NCBI RefSeq assembly: GCF_900078315.1
Contig: NZ_FKBS01000013.1
Location: 1 to 64,000 of the forward strand
Reading direction: 5' to 3'
From: Bordetella ansorpii
GTDB taxonomy: Bacteria > Pseudomonadota > Gammaproteobacteria > Burkholderiales > Burkholderiaceae_B
DNA length: 64,000 nt
Each line of letters begins with the position of its first letter. Positions within the stretch are counted from its first letter, which is position 1. This document shows positions 27,586 through 35,715 of the stretch, piece after piece. Made by a program: the position numbers and the translations under genes. The notes beneath the pieces are model-generated. The model ran no database searches. It saw only the letters and a program-made list of their open reading frames with translations, and had not been told where the DNA came from.

Positions 27586-29079
27586 ATGGCCGAAGTCCCG
27601 AACCTGCCGCTGTTGATCGGCGGTGAACTGGTGCAGTCCAAGACCACGCAGTGGCGCGATGTGATCAACCCCGCCACGCAGGAGGTGGTGGCGCGGGTGC
27701 CCATGGCGACTGGCGAGGAACTGGACCGCGCCGTGGCCAATGCCAAGGAGGCCTACCAGAGCTGGCGCAACAGCGGCCAGGGCACGCGCATGCGGGTGAT
27801 GCTGAAGCTGCAGCAACTGCTGCGCGACAACACCGGCAAGCTGGCCGAGATGATCACGCGCGAGCACGGCAAGACCCTGCCCGATGCCGAAGGCGAAGTC
27901 GGACGCGGCCTGGAAGTGGTGGAGCATGCGTGCTCGATCGCCAGCCTGCAACTGGGCGAGTACGCCGAGAACGCGGCCTCGGGCATCGACGTGTATACGC
28001 TGATCCAGCCGCTGGGCGTGTGCGCGGGCATCACCGCGTTCAACTTTCCGGTGATGCTGCCGTGCTTCATGTTTCCGCTGGCCGTGGCGTGCGGCAACAC
28101 CTTCGTGTTGAAGCCGTCCGAGCAGGATCCGAGCGCCACGCTGTTCCTGGCGCAACTGGCGCTGGAGGCCGGCCTGCCGCCGGGCGTGCTGAATGTCGTG
28201 CACGGCGGTCCGGATATGGCCAACGGCCTGTGCGAGCATCCGGATATCAAGGCGGTGTCGTTCATCGGCTCGACCCGCGTGGGCACCGAGATCTACAACC
28301 GCGCCTCGGCGGCCGGCAAGCGTTGCCAGTCGATGATGGGCGCCAAGAACCACTGCGTGGTGCTGCCCGACGCCGATCCCGAAGTGGCGTTGAACCAGTT
28401 GCTGGGCGCCGCCTTCGGCGCGGCGGGCCAGCGCTGCATGGCGGCGTCGGTGGCGGTGCTGGTGGGCGAGGCCCGCAACTGGCTGCCCGAGTTCGTCGAG
28501 CGCGCGAAGCAACTGAAGGTGAACGCCGGTACGGACCGCCAGGCGGATCTGGGGCCGCTGGTGTCGGCCAATGCGCGCAAGCGCGTCGAGGGCCTGATCC
28601 AGCAGGGCGTGGACGAGGGTGCGAAGCTGCTGCTGGACGGTCGCGATGTGAAAGTGTCCGGTTTCGAGCAGGGCAATTTCGTCGGGCCGACGGTGTTTGG
28701 CGACGTGACCGAGAGCATGAAGGTCTACACCGAGGAAATCTTCGGGCCGGTGTTGTGCGTGGTGGGCGTGGACACCCTGGAAGAGGCCGTCGCGTTCATC
28801 AACCGCAATCCCAACGGCAACGGCGTGGCGCTGTTCACGCAGGACGGGGGCGCGGCGCGCTACTTCCAGAACAACATCGACGTGGGCCAGGTGGGGATCA
28901 ATATTCCCATCCCGGTGCCGGTGGCCTGGTTCAGCTTCACCGGGTCACGGGGGTCGAAGCTGGGCGACCTGGGCCCCAACGGCAAGCAGGCCGTGCAGTT
29001 CTGGACGCAGACCAAGACGGTGACCGCACGCTGGTCGGCGCATGGGCGGACGGTGAACACCACCATCTCGATGCGCTGA
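27586..29079 (+). CDS. mmsA: CoA-acylating methylmalonate-semialdehyde dehydrogenase
   Basis: Oxidises methylmalonate or malonate semialdehyde to propionyl- or acetyl-CoA in valine, inositol or beta-alanine breakdown. The 497-residue aldehyde dehydrogenase has the nucleophile C284 in the MmsA-type GAAGQRCMAAS motif. FNFPVMLPCFMFP and the C-terminal GSRGSKLGDLG are also diagnostic of this subfamily. A GAGGAG ribosome-binding site precedes ATG 27586. Position downstream of the amino-acid-type binding protein suggests a shared catabolic role. Confidence 0.95.
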   Translation: MAEVPNLPLLIGGELVQSKTTQWRDVINPATQEVVARVPMATGEELDRAVANAKEAYQSWRNSGQGTRMRVMLKLQQLLRDNTGKLAEMITREHGKTLPDAEGEVGRGLEVVEHACSIASLQLGEYAENAASGIDVYTLIQPLGVCAGITAFNFPVMLPCFMFPLAVACGNTFVLKPSEQDPSATLFLAQLALEAGLPPGVLNVVHGGPDMANGLCEHPDIKAVSFIGSTRVGTEIYNRASAAGKRCQSMMGAKNHCVVLPDADPEVALNQLLGAAFGAAGQRCMAASVAVLVGEARNWLPEFVERAKQLKVNAGTDRQADLGPLVSANARKRVEGLIQQGVDEGAKLLLDGRDVKVSGFEQGNFVGPTVFGDVTESMKVYTEEIFGPVLCVVGVDTLEEAVAFINRNPNGNGVALFTQDGGAARYFQNNIDVGQVGINIPIPVPVAWFSFTGSRGSKLGDLGPNGKQAVQFWTQTKTVTARWSAHGRTVNTTISMR

Positions 29080-29127
29080 GCGGCTCAGGCCCGGTGGGGA
29101 CGCATGTAAGTATATATAAATAAGTTA

Positions 29128-29156
29128 TTTAGAGATAATTCTATATTACTTATAAT
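29128..29156 (+). promoter_or_regulatory. cysB promoter in an AT-rich tract
   Basis: TTTAGA (29128-29133) and perfect TATAAT (29151-29156) with a 17-bp spacer. The surrounding 29106-29157 stretch is almost pure A/T, unusual in this GC-rich window. CysB-type regulators bind AT-rich DNA, so autoregulation is plausible. Confidence 0.65.
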
Positions 29157-29184
29157 CGGATCCTTCCCAAGAGGGGCCGATTTC

Positions 29185-30132
29185 ATGAACCTGCAGCAAT
29201 TCCGCTTCGTGCGAGAGACCATCCGGCGCGACTTCAATCTGACCGAAGCTGCCCGGATGCTCTACACCTCTCAGCCAGGGGTGTCCAAGGCCATCATCGA
29301 GTTCGAGGACGAACTCGGCGTGAAGATCTTCGAGCGCCACGGCAAGCGCATCAAGGGACTGACCAAGCCCGGCCTGGCGGTCTCGCAGGTCATCGACCGC
29401 ATCATGCGCGAGGTCGACAACCTGAAGAAGGTCAGCGACGAGTTCGCCCGCCGCGACGAAGGCGGACTGGTCATCGCATGTACCCATACCCAGGCGCGCT
29501 ACCTGCTGCCGCGCGTCATCCCGGCCTTTCGCAAGCAATTCCCCAAGGTGCACCTGTCGCTGGCCGAAGGCAGTCCGGCGCAACTGGCCGAGATGGTGCT
29601 GCACGAGCAGGCGGATCTGGCGCTGGCCACCGAATCGCTGGCGCTGACGCCCGGCCTGGCCACCTTGCCCGTGTACGCCTGGGAACACACGGTGGTGGTG
29701 CGGCCAGATCATCCGCTGTCCGAGCTGACCTCCAGCGAGGCGCGCCGGCTGACGCTGGCCCAACTGGCCGAGTTTCCCATCGTCACCTATGACCGGGCGT
29801 TCACCGGCCGTTCGACCATCGACGAGGTGTTCGCCAGCCAGGGCATCCATCCCGACATCGTGCTCGAAGCCATCGACGCCGATGTGATCAAGACCTACGT
29901 GGACGTGGGCCTGGGCATCGGCATCATCGCCGGCGTGGCCTACGATCCGCGGCGCGACGGCAACCTGGTGGGGCTGCCGGTGGGGCATCTGTTCGGCACG
30001 CACACCACGCGCGTCGGCCTGAAGTCGGGCGTGTTCCTGCGCGACTACGTCTACACCTTCCTGGAGATGCTGGCGCCCGCGCTCTCGCGCCAGGCCGTGA
30101 CCGAGGCGGTGCAGGGCGCGCGGGCCGAATAG
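29185..30132 (+). CDS. cysB: LysR-type regulator CysB
   Basis: Regulator of sulfur assimilation that senses N-acetylserine or sulfate-related signals. The 315-residue protein starts MNLQQFRFVRETIRRDFNLTEAA, the CysB/Cbl opening. The HTH is AARMLYTSQPGVSKAIIEFE (about residues 22-41), and the C-terminal domain has the CysB motifs IACTHTQARYLLP and DADVIKTYV. It is transcribed from its own AT-rich promoter and followed by a strong terminator, so it is monocistronic. Confidence 0.93.
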   Translation: MNLQQFRFVRETIRRDFNLTEAARMLYTSQPGVSKAIIEFEDELGVKIFERHGKRIKGLTKPGLAVSQVIDRIMREVDNLKKVSDEFARRDEGGLVIACTHTQARYLLPRVIPAFRKQFPKVHLSLAEGSPAQLAEMVLHEQADLALATESLALTPGLATLPVYAWEHTVVVRPDHPLSELTSSEARRLTLAQLAEFPIVTYDRAFTGRSTIDEVFASQGIHPDIVLEAIDADVIKTYVDVGLGIGIIAGVAYDPRRDGNLVGLPVGHLFGTHTTRVGLKSGVFLRDYVYTFLEMLAPALSRQAVTEAVQGARAE

Positions 30133-30178
30133 CGCACGTCTTGCCCAACCGCCTCTGTTTCGAGGCAGATACGACCCA

Positions 30179-30205
30179 AACGCCGCTTCACGCGGCGTTT
30201 TTTTT
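30179..30205 (+). terminator. Rho-independent terminator of cysB
   Basis: Eight-base stem AACGCCGC (30179-30186) and GCGGCGTT (30192-30199) with loop TTCAC and a run of eight T (30198-30205). One of the strongest terminators in the window. A small GCCTC/GAGGC hairpin (30151-30166) precedes it. Confidence 0.92.
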
Positions 30206-30280
30206 CAGATGTTCCGAGGTGCGCGGCTATCGGATTCACGGGGGCATTAAAAAATTAAATAAGAACCGATCTCATTTGAT

Positions 30281-30308
30281 TTGACTAAACAATAGGAATC
30301 ATTATCAT
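30281..30308 (+). promoter_or_regulatory. Promoter and Fur box of the DUF2325 gene
   Basis: TTGACT (30281-30286) and TATCAT (30303-30308) with a 16-bp spacer. A Fur-box-like 19-mer at 30288-30306 agrees with the classical consensus GATAATGATAATCATTATC at 14 of 19 positions, including an unbroken ten-base right arm. It covers the spacer and -10, the expected arrangement for iron-dependent repression. Confidence 0.75.
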
Positions 30309-30343
30309 TAACACCAGTCTCAAACACATCGAAGGAAACCATC

Positions 30344-30685
30344 ATGGTGGCAGTGGCGGCAGGGCTGAGTGCAGTGGTAGTGGGCGCCGACAGGCTCGGC
30401 AATATTCCTGACCTTCTGAAGGGTCACAACATCTCGATCACGCACCACATCAGCGGCCGTGATCCCTCGCATCAAAAGAAGACGCTGCAACTGCCCTCGG
30501 GCACGCAGTTGGTGATCCTGCTGACGGATTTCCTGGGTCACAACGTCATGAAGACCTTCCGGCACGCCGCGCAGCGCGCGGGCATCCGCGTGGTGGCTTG
30601 TCGCCGTTCGGTATGCAGCATGCAGCAGGCGCTGCAGCAATGCGGCTTGTGCGCCAACGCGGCGCAGTGCCCCAACGCGCGCTGA
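30344..30685 (+). CDS. DUF2325 domain protein, predicted Fur-regulated
   Basis: A 113-residue protein of the DUF2325 family, function unknown. It shows the family pattern VVVGADRLGNIPDLL (about residues 11-25), LPSGTQLVILLTDFLGHN (50-67) and CRRSVCSM. Five cysteines (C86, C91, C100, C103, C109) cluster in the last 28 residues and could bind metal. GAAGGA precedes ATG 30344. The strong Fur-box-covered promoter indicates expression in iron limitation. No iron-uptake gene is adjacent. Confidence 0.85.
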   Translation: MVAVAAGLSAVVVGADRLGNIPDLLKGHNISITHHISGRDPSHQKKTLQLPSGTQLVILLTDFLGHNVMKTFRHAAQRAGIRVVACRRSVCSMQQALQQCGLCANAAQCPNAR

Positions 30686-30738
30686 ACCCCGTCCGGTAAG
30701 ACCACCGCGGGTTGCGCCGCGGTTGTGATGCGAGACAA

Positions 30739-30774
30739 CGAAGCGGCCGAGACGCGATGCGTCCGGCCGCTTCG
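30739..30774. terminator. Long hairpin between convergent DUF2325 and NlpC genes
   Basis: Arms CGAAGCGGCCG (30739-30749) and CGGCCGCTTCG (30764-30774), with an inner GACGC/GCGTC stem, form a nearly continuous 16-bp hairpin. There is no T-run, so it may act with Rho. A second dyad (ATCGGGC/GCCCGAT, 30818-30843) lies nearer the NlpC stop. Confidence 0.5.
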
Positions 30775-30868
30775 TGCATTGTGGCCTGGGTTGGCGTAAT
30801 GAGGAGCGCCAAATGGCATCGGGCCCGCAGAGGCGAGCCCGATCGGTATGCCTTGCCAGGAAGCGGAC

Positions 30869-31555
30869 TCAGTCGGCCCGGGCAGACGCCACGTTGGTGC
30901 TGGAGATGCGGCGGGCGCCGTTGTAGCGCTTGTTCCAGTAAGCCATTTTCATGTCTTCGATGCGTACCCGGCCGCCAGCGCTGGGCGAGTGCACGAAGCG
31001 GTCGTCGCCCATATAGATGCCGACATGCGAAAAACGACGGCCCATGGTGTTGAAGAACACCAGGTCGCCGGGACGCAGTTCGCTGCGCGCGATCGAGGTG
31101 CCCCGGCCGGCGATTTCGGCGGCGTTGCGGGGCAGCTTCAGGCCCAGCGAGCGCTCGGCCGAGTATTGGACCAGGCCACTGCAATCGAAGCCGGTGTCGG
31201 GCGAGCTGCCGCCGAAGCGATAGCGCACGCCCAGTTGGGTGAGGGCCTCGCCGACCAGAGGATTGTCTTCGGTGCGGGACAGCGCACGGTGGGCTTCGGA
31301 CTTGCGGCCCAGCTTCTGCGAGACCAGATCGCCGATGGGATCATTGGATGCCGTCCAGTCGCCATCGTAGCGGTCGATGCCGCCCTCATTGCTGTCTTCG
31401 TAGAGGTAGGCGTCGGCGCGGGGACCGTTGCTGGGGCTGTTTGCGCAACCTGCCATCACCGCCACGCATCCCATTGCGCCGAGCATCCGGGCCCACTGCA
31501 TGACGCGGCGGGAGTGGGACACGGAGAGCGAGGAGCGGGGCCTGGTTCGAGGCAT
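30869..31555 (-). CDS. NlpC/P60 cell-wall peptidase lipoprotein
   Basis: Predicted outer-membrane lipoprotein endopeptidase (NlpC/P60, Spr/MepS-like) that cuts peptide stems of peptidoglycan. In the 228-residue form from ATG 31555 the lipobox is VMAGC (Cys37). The catalytic pair is C125 (GFDCSGLVQ) and H177 (RFSHVGIYMG), with H189 as the likely third residue. ATG 31501 would shorten the signal by 18 residues. An upstream in-frame extension lacks a signal and is not used. Closest known role: envelope growth. Confidence 0.9.
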   Translation of the reverse strand: MPRTRPRSSLSVSHSRRVMQWARMLGAMGCVAVMAGCANSPSNGPRADAYLYEDSNEGGIDRYDGDWTASNDPIGDLVSQKLGRKSEAHRALSRTEDNPLVGEALTQLGVRYRFGGSSPDTGFDCSGLVQYSAERSLGLKLPRNAAEIAGRGTSIARSELRPGDLVFFNTMGRRFSHVGIYMGDDRFVHSPSAGGRVRIEDMKMAYWNKRYNGARRISSTNVASARAD

Positions 31556-31844
31556 TGTTCTCGGGGAAAAAAGCTGCGCTGGTCGGGGGCCGCGACGGCC
31601 ACCGAAGGGTAACAAACAATTCAGCGATTCTACCAAACCGATTGTGACAGTCTGTGTGTGGCACGCAGACATCTTGCACGGTTCTACGGGAAATGCGGGT
31701 TGATCTTGGCGCGATCCTCGGGGAGACTGAGGGCGCCGTGGCAAGCTTCATGAAAGCCGGGCGTGCCACGATAAGACCAAAAAGAGCAACTGGACGGGTG
31801 AAACCGTGCTGCAAAAGGCTACCGAAATATATCAGGAGACATAC

Positions 31845-33734
31845 ATGGAAAGAACTCGGGATTTCCACTATCGGTCCATTCATGACCGGGATGGATTCTG
31901 GCGCGAGGAGGCTCAGCGCATCCACTGGGAAACGCCGTTCTCCCAGGTGCTGGACGACAGCCGCCTGCCGTTCGCGCGCTGGTACGTCGGGGGGCGCACC
32001 AACCTCTGTTACAACGCCGTCGACCGCTGGCTGCCGCAGTATGCCGACCACACCGCGCTGGCCTGGGTCTCCACCGAGGTCGATCAGCAACGGGTCTATA
32101 CGCGCGCCCAGTTGCACGCCGAGGTCAACGCGGTGGCCGCCATGTTGCGCGAACAGGGCGTGGGCCGCGGCGATCGCGTCCTGATCTACATGCCGATGGT
32201 GCCCGAGGCCGTGTTCGCCATGCTGGCGTGCGCCCGTATCGGCGCCGTGCATTCGGTGGTGTTCGGCGGCTTCGCGTCGGTCAACCTGGCGCAGCGCATC
32301 GACGACGCGGCGCCCAAGGTGCTGGTGTGCGCCGACGGCGGTTCGCGCGCGGGCAAGGTCGTGCCGTACAAGCCGCTGGTCGACAAGGCTCTGGGCCTGT
32401 GCAGGACGCCGCCGTCGGCCGTCATCGTGCTGGACCGGGGCCTGGTGCCCTTCGAACCGCAGGCGGGCCGCGACCTGGACTATGCCGAACTGCGCCGCCG
32501 CCACGAAGGCGCGCAGGTGCCGGTGCAATGGGTGGAGTCGTCCGAGCCCAGCTATGTGCTGTATACCTCGGGCACGACCGGCCGCCCCAAGGGCGTGCAG
32601 CGCGATACCGGCGGTTATGCCGTGGCGCTGGCGGCCTCCATGGAGTACCTGTTCGACGGCAAGCCCGGCGACACCTTCTTCTGCACCAGCGACATCGGCT
32701 GGGTGGTGGGGCATTCCTATATCGTCTACGGCCCGCTGATCGGCGGGCAGGCCACGGTGCTGTACGAAGGCACGCCGGTGCGCCCCGACGGCGCCATCCT
32801 GTGGAAGCTGGTCGAGCAGTTCGGCGTGAATACGCTGTTCTCGGCGCCCACGGCGGTGCGCGTATTGAAGCGCCAGGATCCGGCGCTGCTGCGCCGTCAC
32901 GACCTGTCCTCGCTGCGTGCCGTGTACCTGGCCGGCGAACCGCTGGACGAACCGACGGCGCGCTGGGTGTCCGATGGCCTGGGCAAGCCCATCATCGACA
33001 ACTACTGGCAGACCGAGTCGGGCTGGCCCATCCTGTCGGCCCAGCCGGGCGTGGAGCGCGTGCCCACGCGTTTCGGCAGCCCCTCGTTTCCCACTTATGG
33101 CTTCGACGTGCGCATCGTCGACGAAGCCACGGGCGAAGACCTGGAGGCGGGCGAGAAGGGCGTGGTGGCCATCGAGCCGCCGCTGCCGCCGGGCGCCATG
33201 ACCACCATCTGGGGCGACGACGAGCGTTTCGTGCAGACCTATTTCACGTCCGTCCCGGGCCGCCAGGTGTATTCCACCTTTGACTGGGGGCGGGTGGACG
33301 ACGACGGCTACTGGTACATCCTGGGCCGTACCGACGACGTCATCAACGTGGCCGGGCACCGCCTGGGCACGCGCGAGATCGAGGAATCCATCAACAGCCA
33401 TGCCGGCGTGGCCGAATGCGCGGTGGTCGGGGTGGCCGACGAACTGAAGGGGCAGGCGGCCATGGCCTTCGTGGTGCTCAAGCGTCCCGACGATGTGCAG
33501 GGCGCCGACGCGGCGCACGCGCTGGAAGGCGATATCATGCGGGTCGTGGAAGAGCAGCTCGGCGCGGTGGCGCGGCCCGCGCGCATCCGCTTTGTCGGCG
33601 CGCTGCCCAAGACGCGCTCGGGCAAGGTGCTGCGCCGGGCGATCGTCGCCGTGTGCGAGAACCGCGACCCGGGCGACCTCACCACCATCGAAGATCCCTC
33701 AGCCCTGCAACAGATCAAGGAAGCCTTGCAATGA
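31845..33734 (+). CDS. prpE: Propionyl-CoA synthetase, PrpE-like
   Basis: AMP-forming acyl-CoA ligase that activates propionate or short-chain acids. The 629-residue protein has the AMP-binding P-loop SGTTGRPKG, the YWQTESG motif and the C-terminal catalytic lysine K594 in TRSGKVLRRAI. The N-terminal FHYRSIHDRDGFWREEA and shorter length distinguish it from Acs in the same window. I start at ATG 31845, which has AGGAG 7 bases upstream; an in-frame ATG-less extension is not needed. Its stop overlaps the next gene's start. Confidence 0.9.
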   Translation: MERTRDFHYRSIHDRDGFWREEAQRIHWETPFSQVLDDSRLPFARWYVGGRTNLCYNAVDRWLPQYADHTALAWVSTEVDQQRVYTRAQLHAEVNAVAAMLREQGVGRGDRVLIYMPMVPEAVFAMLACARIGAVHSVVFGGFASVNLAQRIDDAAPKVLVCADGGSRAGKVVPYKPLVDKALGLCRTPPSAVIVLDRGLVPFEPQAGRDLDYAELRRRHEGAQVPVQWVESSEPSYVLYTSGTTGRPKGVQRDTGGYAVALAASMEYLFDGKPGDTFFCTSDIGWVVGHSYIVYGPLIGGQATVLYEGTPVRPDGAILWKLVEQFGVNTLFSAPTAVRVLKRQDPALLRRHDLSSLRAVYLAGEPLDEPTARWVSDGLGKPIIDNYWQTESGWPILSAQPGVERVPTRFGSPSFPTYGFDVRIVDEATGEDLEAGEKGVVAIEPPLPPGAMTTIWGDDERFVQTYFTSVPGRQVYSTFDWGRVDDDGYWYILGRTDDVINVAGHRLGTREIEESINSHAGVAECAVVGVADELKGQAAMAFVVLKRPDDVQGADAAHALEGDIMRVVEEQLGAVARPARIRFVGALPKTRSGKVLRRAIVAVCENRDPGDLTTIEDPSALQQIKEALQ

Positions 33735-34138
33735 AGAGCAAACCCGTGCTGACCGCGGAAGACGTGAAGAAAATCCTGGCGGCGGCCGAAGCCCATGCGT
33801 TGGCCAACAAGTGGGCGGTGACCATCGCCGTGGCCGACGATGGCGGTCATCAGTTGGGCATGCTGCGCCTGGACGGCGTGGCGCCGGTATCGTCGTACAT
33901 CGCTCCCGCCAAGGCGCGCACCGCCGCGCTGGGCCGCCGCGATTCCGCCGGCTACGAGGACATCATCAACAAGGGCCGCACCGCGTTCCTGTCCGCTCCG
34001 CAGTTGGATGGCATGCTGGAAGGCGGCGTGGTCATCGTGGCGGAAGGCCAGGTGATCGGCGCGGTGGGCGTGTCGGGCGTGAAGTCGACCGAAGACGCCG
34101 AGATCGCCCGCGCGGGCATCGCGGCGCTGGGCCTGTGA
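33731..34138 (+). CDS. GlcG/HbpS-like (DUF336) protein
   Basis: A 135-residue cytosolic protein of the GlcG/HbpS-like family, a small fold found in haem-binding sensors and in glycolate, propanediol or acid-utilisation operons. Recognisable pieces are VTIAVADDGGHQLGMLRLDG (split across residues 30-49), ARTAALGRR and the glycine-rich GGVVIVAEGQVIGAVGVSG. It overlaps prpE by 4 bp and the following transporter start by 4 bp, so all three genes are translationally coupled. Its actual ligand is unknown. Confidence 0.85.
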   Translation: MKSKPVLTAEDVKKILAAAEAHALANKWAVTIAVADDGGHQLGMLRLDGVAPVSSYIAPAKARTAALGRRDSAGYEDIINKGRTAFLSAPQLDGMLEGGVVIVAEGQVIGAVGVSGVKSTEDAEIARAGIAALGL

Positions 34139-35505
34139 CACAGGGCCTGCCCCCGGAAGCCTCGGCCGGCGCCTCCGGGGCGCCGGGCCAGGGGGCCTTG
34201 AATCCCGGCGTCACGCGCCGGGAACTCTGGGCCTGGGCGATGTACGACTTCGCCAATTCCGGGTACACCACCGTCATTCTCACGACGGTGTTCAGCACGT
34301 ATTTCGTCAGCGTGGTGGCTGGCCGGGCACATTGGGCCACGCTGGCCTGGACGGCAGCCCTGTCGCTGTCCTACCTGGCCATCATGCTGACCATGCCGAC
34401 GCTGGGGGCACGCGCCGATGCGCGCGCCGCCAAGCGCAGGCTGCTCTACACCAGCACCCTGGGCTGCGTGGCGGCCACGCTGGTGCTGACACAGGCCGGC
34501 CCCGGCAGCGTCTGGCTGGCGCTGGCCGCGATCGCGGTCTCCAATTACTGCTACTGCATCGGCGAATCCATCATCGCCGCGTTCCTGCCGGAACTGGCGC
34601 GCCCGCATGCGCTGGGCCGGGTGTCCGGCTGGGGCTGGAGCTTCGGCTACTGCGGCGGCATGCTCACGCTGGGCCTGTCGCTGGCCGTGGTCACCTGGGG
34701 CGAGTCGCGGGGCATGGGCGCCGCGCAGTTCGTGCCCTGGGTGGTCGGGGTCACGGCCCTGATGTTCGCCCTGGCGGCGCTGCCGTCGTTCTTCCTGTTG
34801 CGCGAGCGTTCGCAGCCGCATGCGCCCGCGCTGGGCCAGGCCGGCGTGCTGGACATGCTGGCGCGCCTGGGCCGCGCATGGCGCGATACCGGGCAGCACT
34901 ATCCCGAATTCCGCCGGCTGCTGATATGCGGCGCCAGTTATCAGGCCGGCATTGCCGTGGTCGTCACGCTGGCTGCCGTGTATGCCGAGCAGGTCATGGG
35001 CTTCGGCATGGCGCAGACCATGATGCTGGTGTTCACCGTGAACATCGCCGCGGCGGTGGGCGCGTTCAGCTTCGGCTACGTGCAGGACCGCATCGGCCAC
35101 AAGCGCGCGCTGGCCATCACGCTGGCGGGCTGGATCGTGATGGTGCTGACGGCCTACGCCGCCGTCACCGCGCCCGTGTTCTGGGCCTCGGCGATGCTGG
35201 CCGGCCTGTGCATGGGCACCAGCCAGAGCGCGGGCCGCGCCATGATCGGCGCGCTGGCGCCGCCGCAGCGCCTGGCCGAGTTCTTCGGGCTCTGGACCTT
35301 CGCCATCCAGCTGGCCGCGGTGATCGGGCCGCTGACCTACGGCCTGGTGACGTGGCTGACGCAGGGCAATCACCGGCTGGCCATCCTGATCACCGGGGTG
35401 TTCTTCGTGGCCGGCCTGCTGCTGCTGGCGCGCGTGGACCTGGCGCGCGGCATCGCCAGGCGCGATGCCGCCGTTCCCGCGTCCGGGATCGTGGGCCAGC
35501 CTTAG
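34135..35505 (+). CDS. UMF1-family MFS transporter
   Basis: A 456-residue major facilitator of the UMF1 (Atg22-like) family with about 12 hydrophobic helices. The opening WAMYDFANSGYTTVILTTVF is the family signature. The start is GTG 34135, which overlaps the previous stop (GTGA). The first 30 residues are a soluble Gly/Ala/Pro-rich lead. Linked to PrpE and a GlcG-like protein, it may import or export a short organic acid; the substrate cannot be read from sequence. Confidence 0.88.
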   Translation: MTQGLPPEASAGASGAPGQGALNPGVTRRELWAWAMYDFANSGYTTVILTTVFSTYFVSVVAGRAHWATLAWTAALSLSYLAIMLTMPTLGARADARAAKRRLLYTSTLGCVAATLVLTQAGPGSVWLALAAIAVSNYCYCIGESIIAAFLPELARPHALGRVSGWGWSFGYCGGMLTLGLSLAVVTWGESRGMGAAQFVPWVVGVTALMFALAALPSFFLLRERSQPHAPALGQAGVLDMLARLGRAWRDTGQHYPEFRRLLICGASYQAGIAVVVTLAAVYAEQVMGFGMAQTMMLVFTVNIAAAVGAFSFGYVQDRIGHKRALAITLAGWIVMVLTAYAAVTAPVFWASAMLAGLCMGTSQSAGRAMIGALAPPQRLAEFFGLWTFAIQLAAVIGPLTYGLVTWLTQGNHRLAILITGVFFVAGLLLLARVDLARGIARRDAAVPASGIVGQP

Positions 35506-35517
35506 GATCGGCAGGCC

Positions 35518-35662
35518 CTAGGCTGCCTGGCGAGGCGCGCCGCCCGCGCCCATGTCCCAGTACAGCCCGGTCATCAACCGCAAGGCCTCGCGCAACAGTT
35601 CGGGCGGCAGGTGCTCGTTGGGCGCATGCTGCGAACAGCCGGGATACGAGTGCGGCGCCCGT
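35518..35662 (-). pseudogene. C-terminal remnant of an M20-type metallopeptidase
   Basis: About 47 codons on the minus strand end at a stop at 35518. They read like the last exon-like block of an M20/ArgE-DapE peptidase: HSYPGCSQHAPNEHL, then a helix with LLREALRLMTGLYWDMG. GCSxHAPNEHL is the conserved C-terminal motif of these enzymes. Upstream in the same frame homology stops abruptly next to the serine hydrolase gene. There is no start codon or catalytic domain, so this is a relic left by a deletion or gene replacement. Confidence 0.65.
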
Positions 35663-35715
35663 CGCGCTGTATTGAACCTTTCACTCACGAACCGCGGCCA
35701 GCATAGGAGCCCGCC

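Noticed and set aside
31659-31678. Sigma-54-like sequence TGGCACG ... TTGC upstream of prpE.
   Set aside because: The two elements are 8 bases apart where 4 are needed, so sigma-54 RNA polymerase should not use it.
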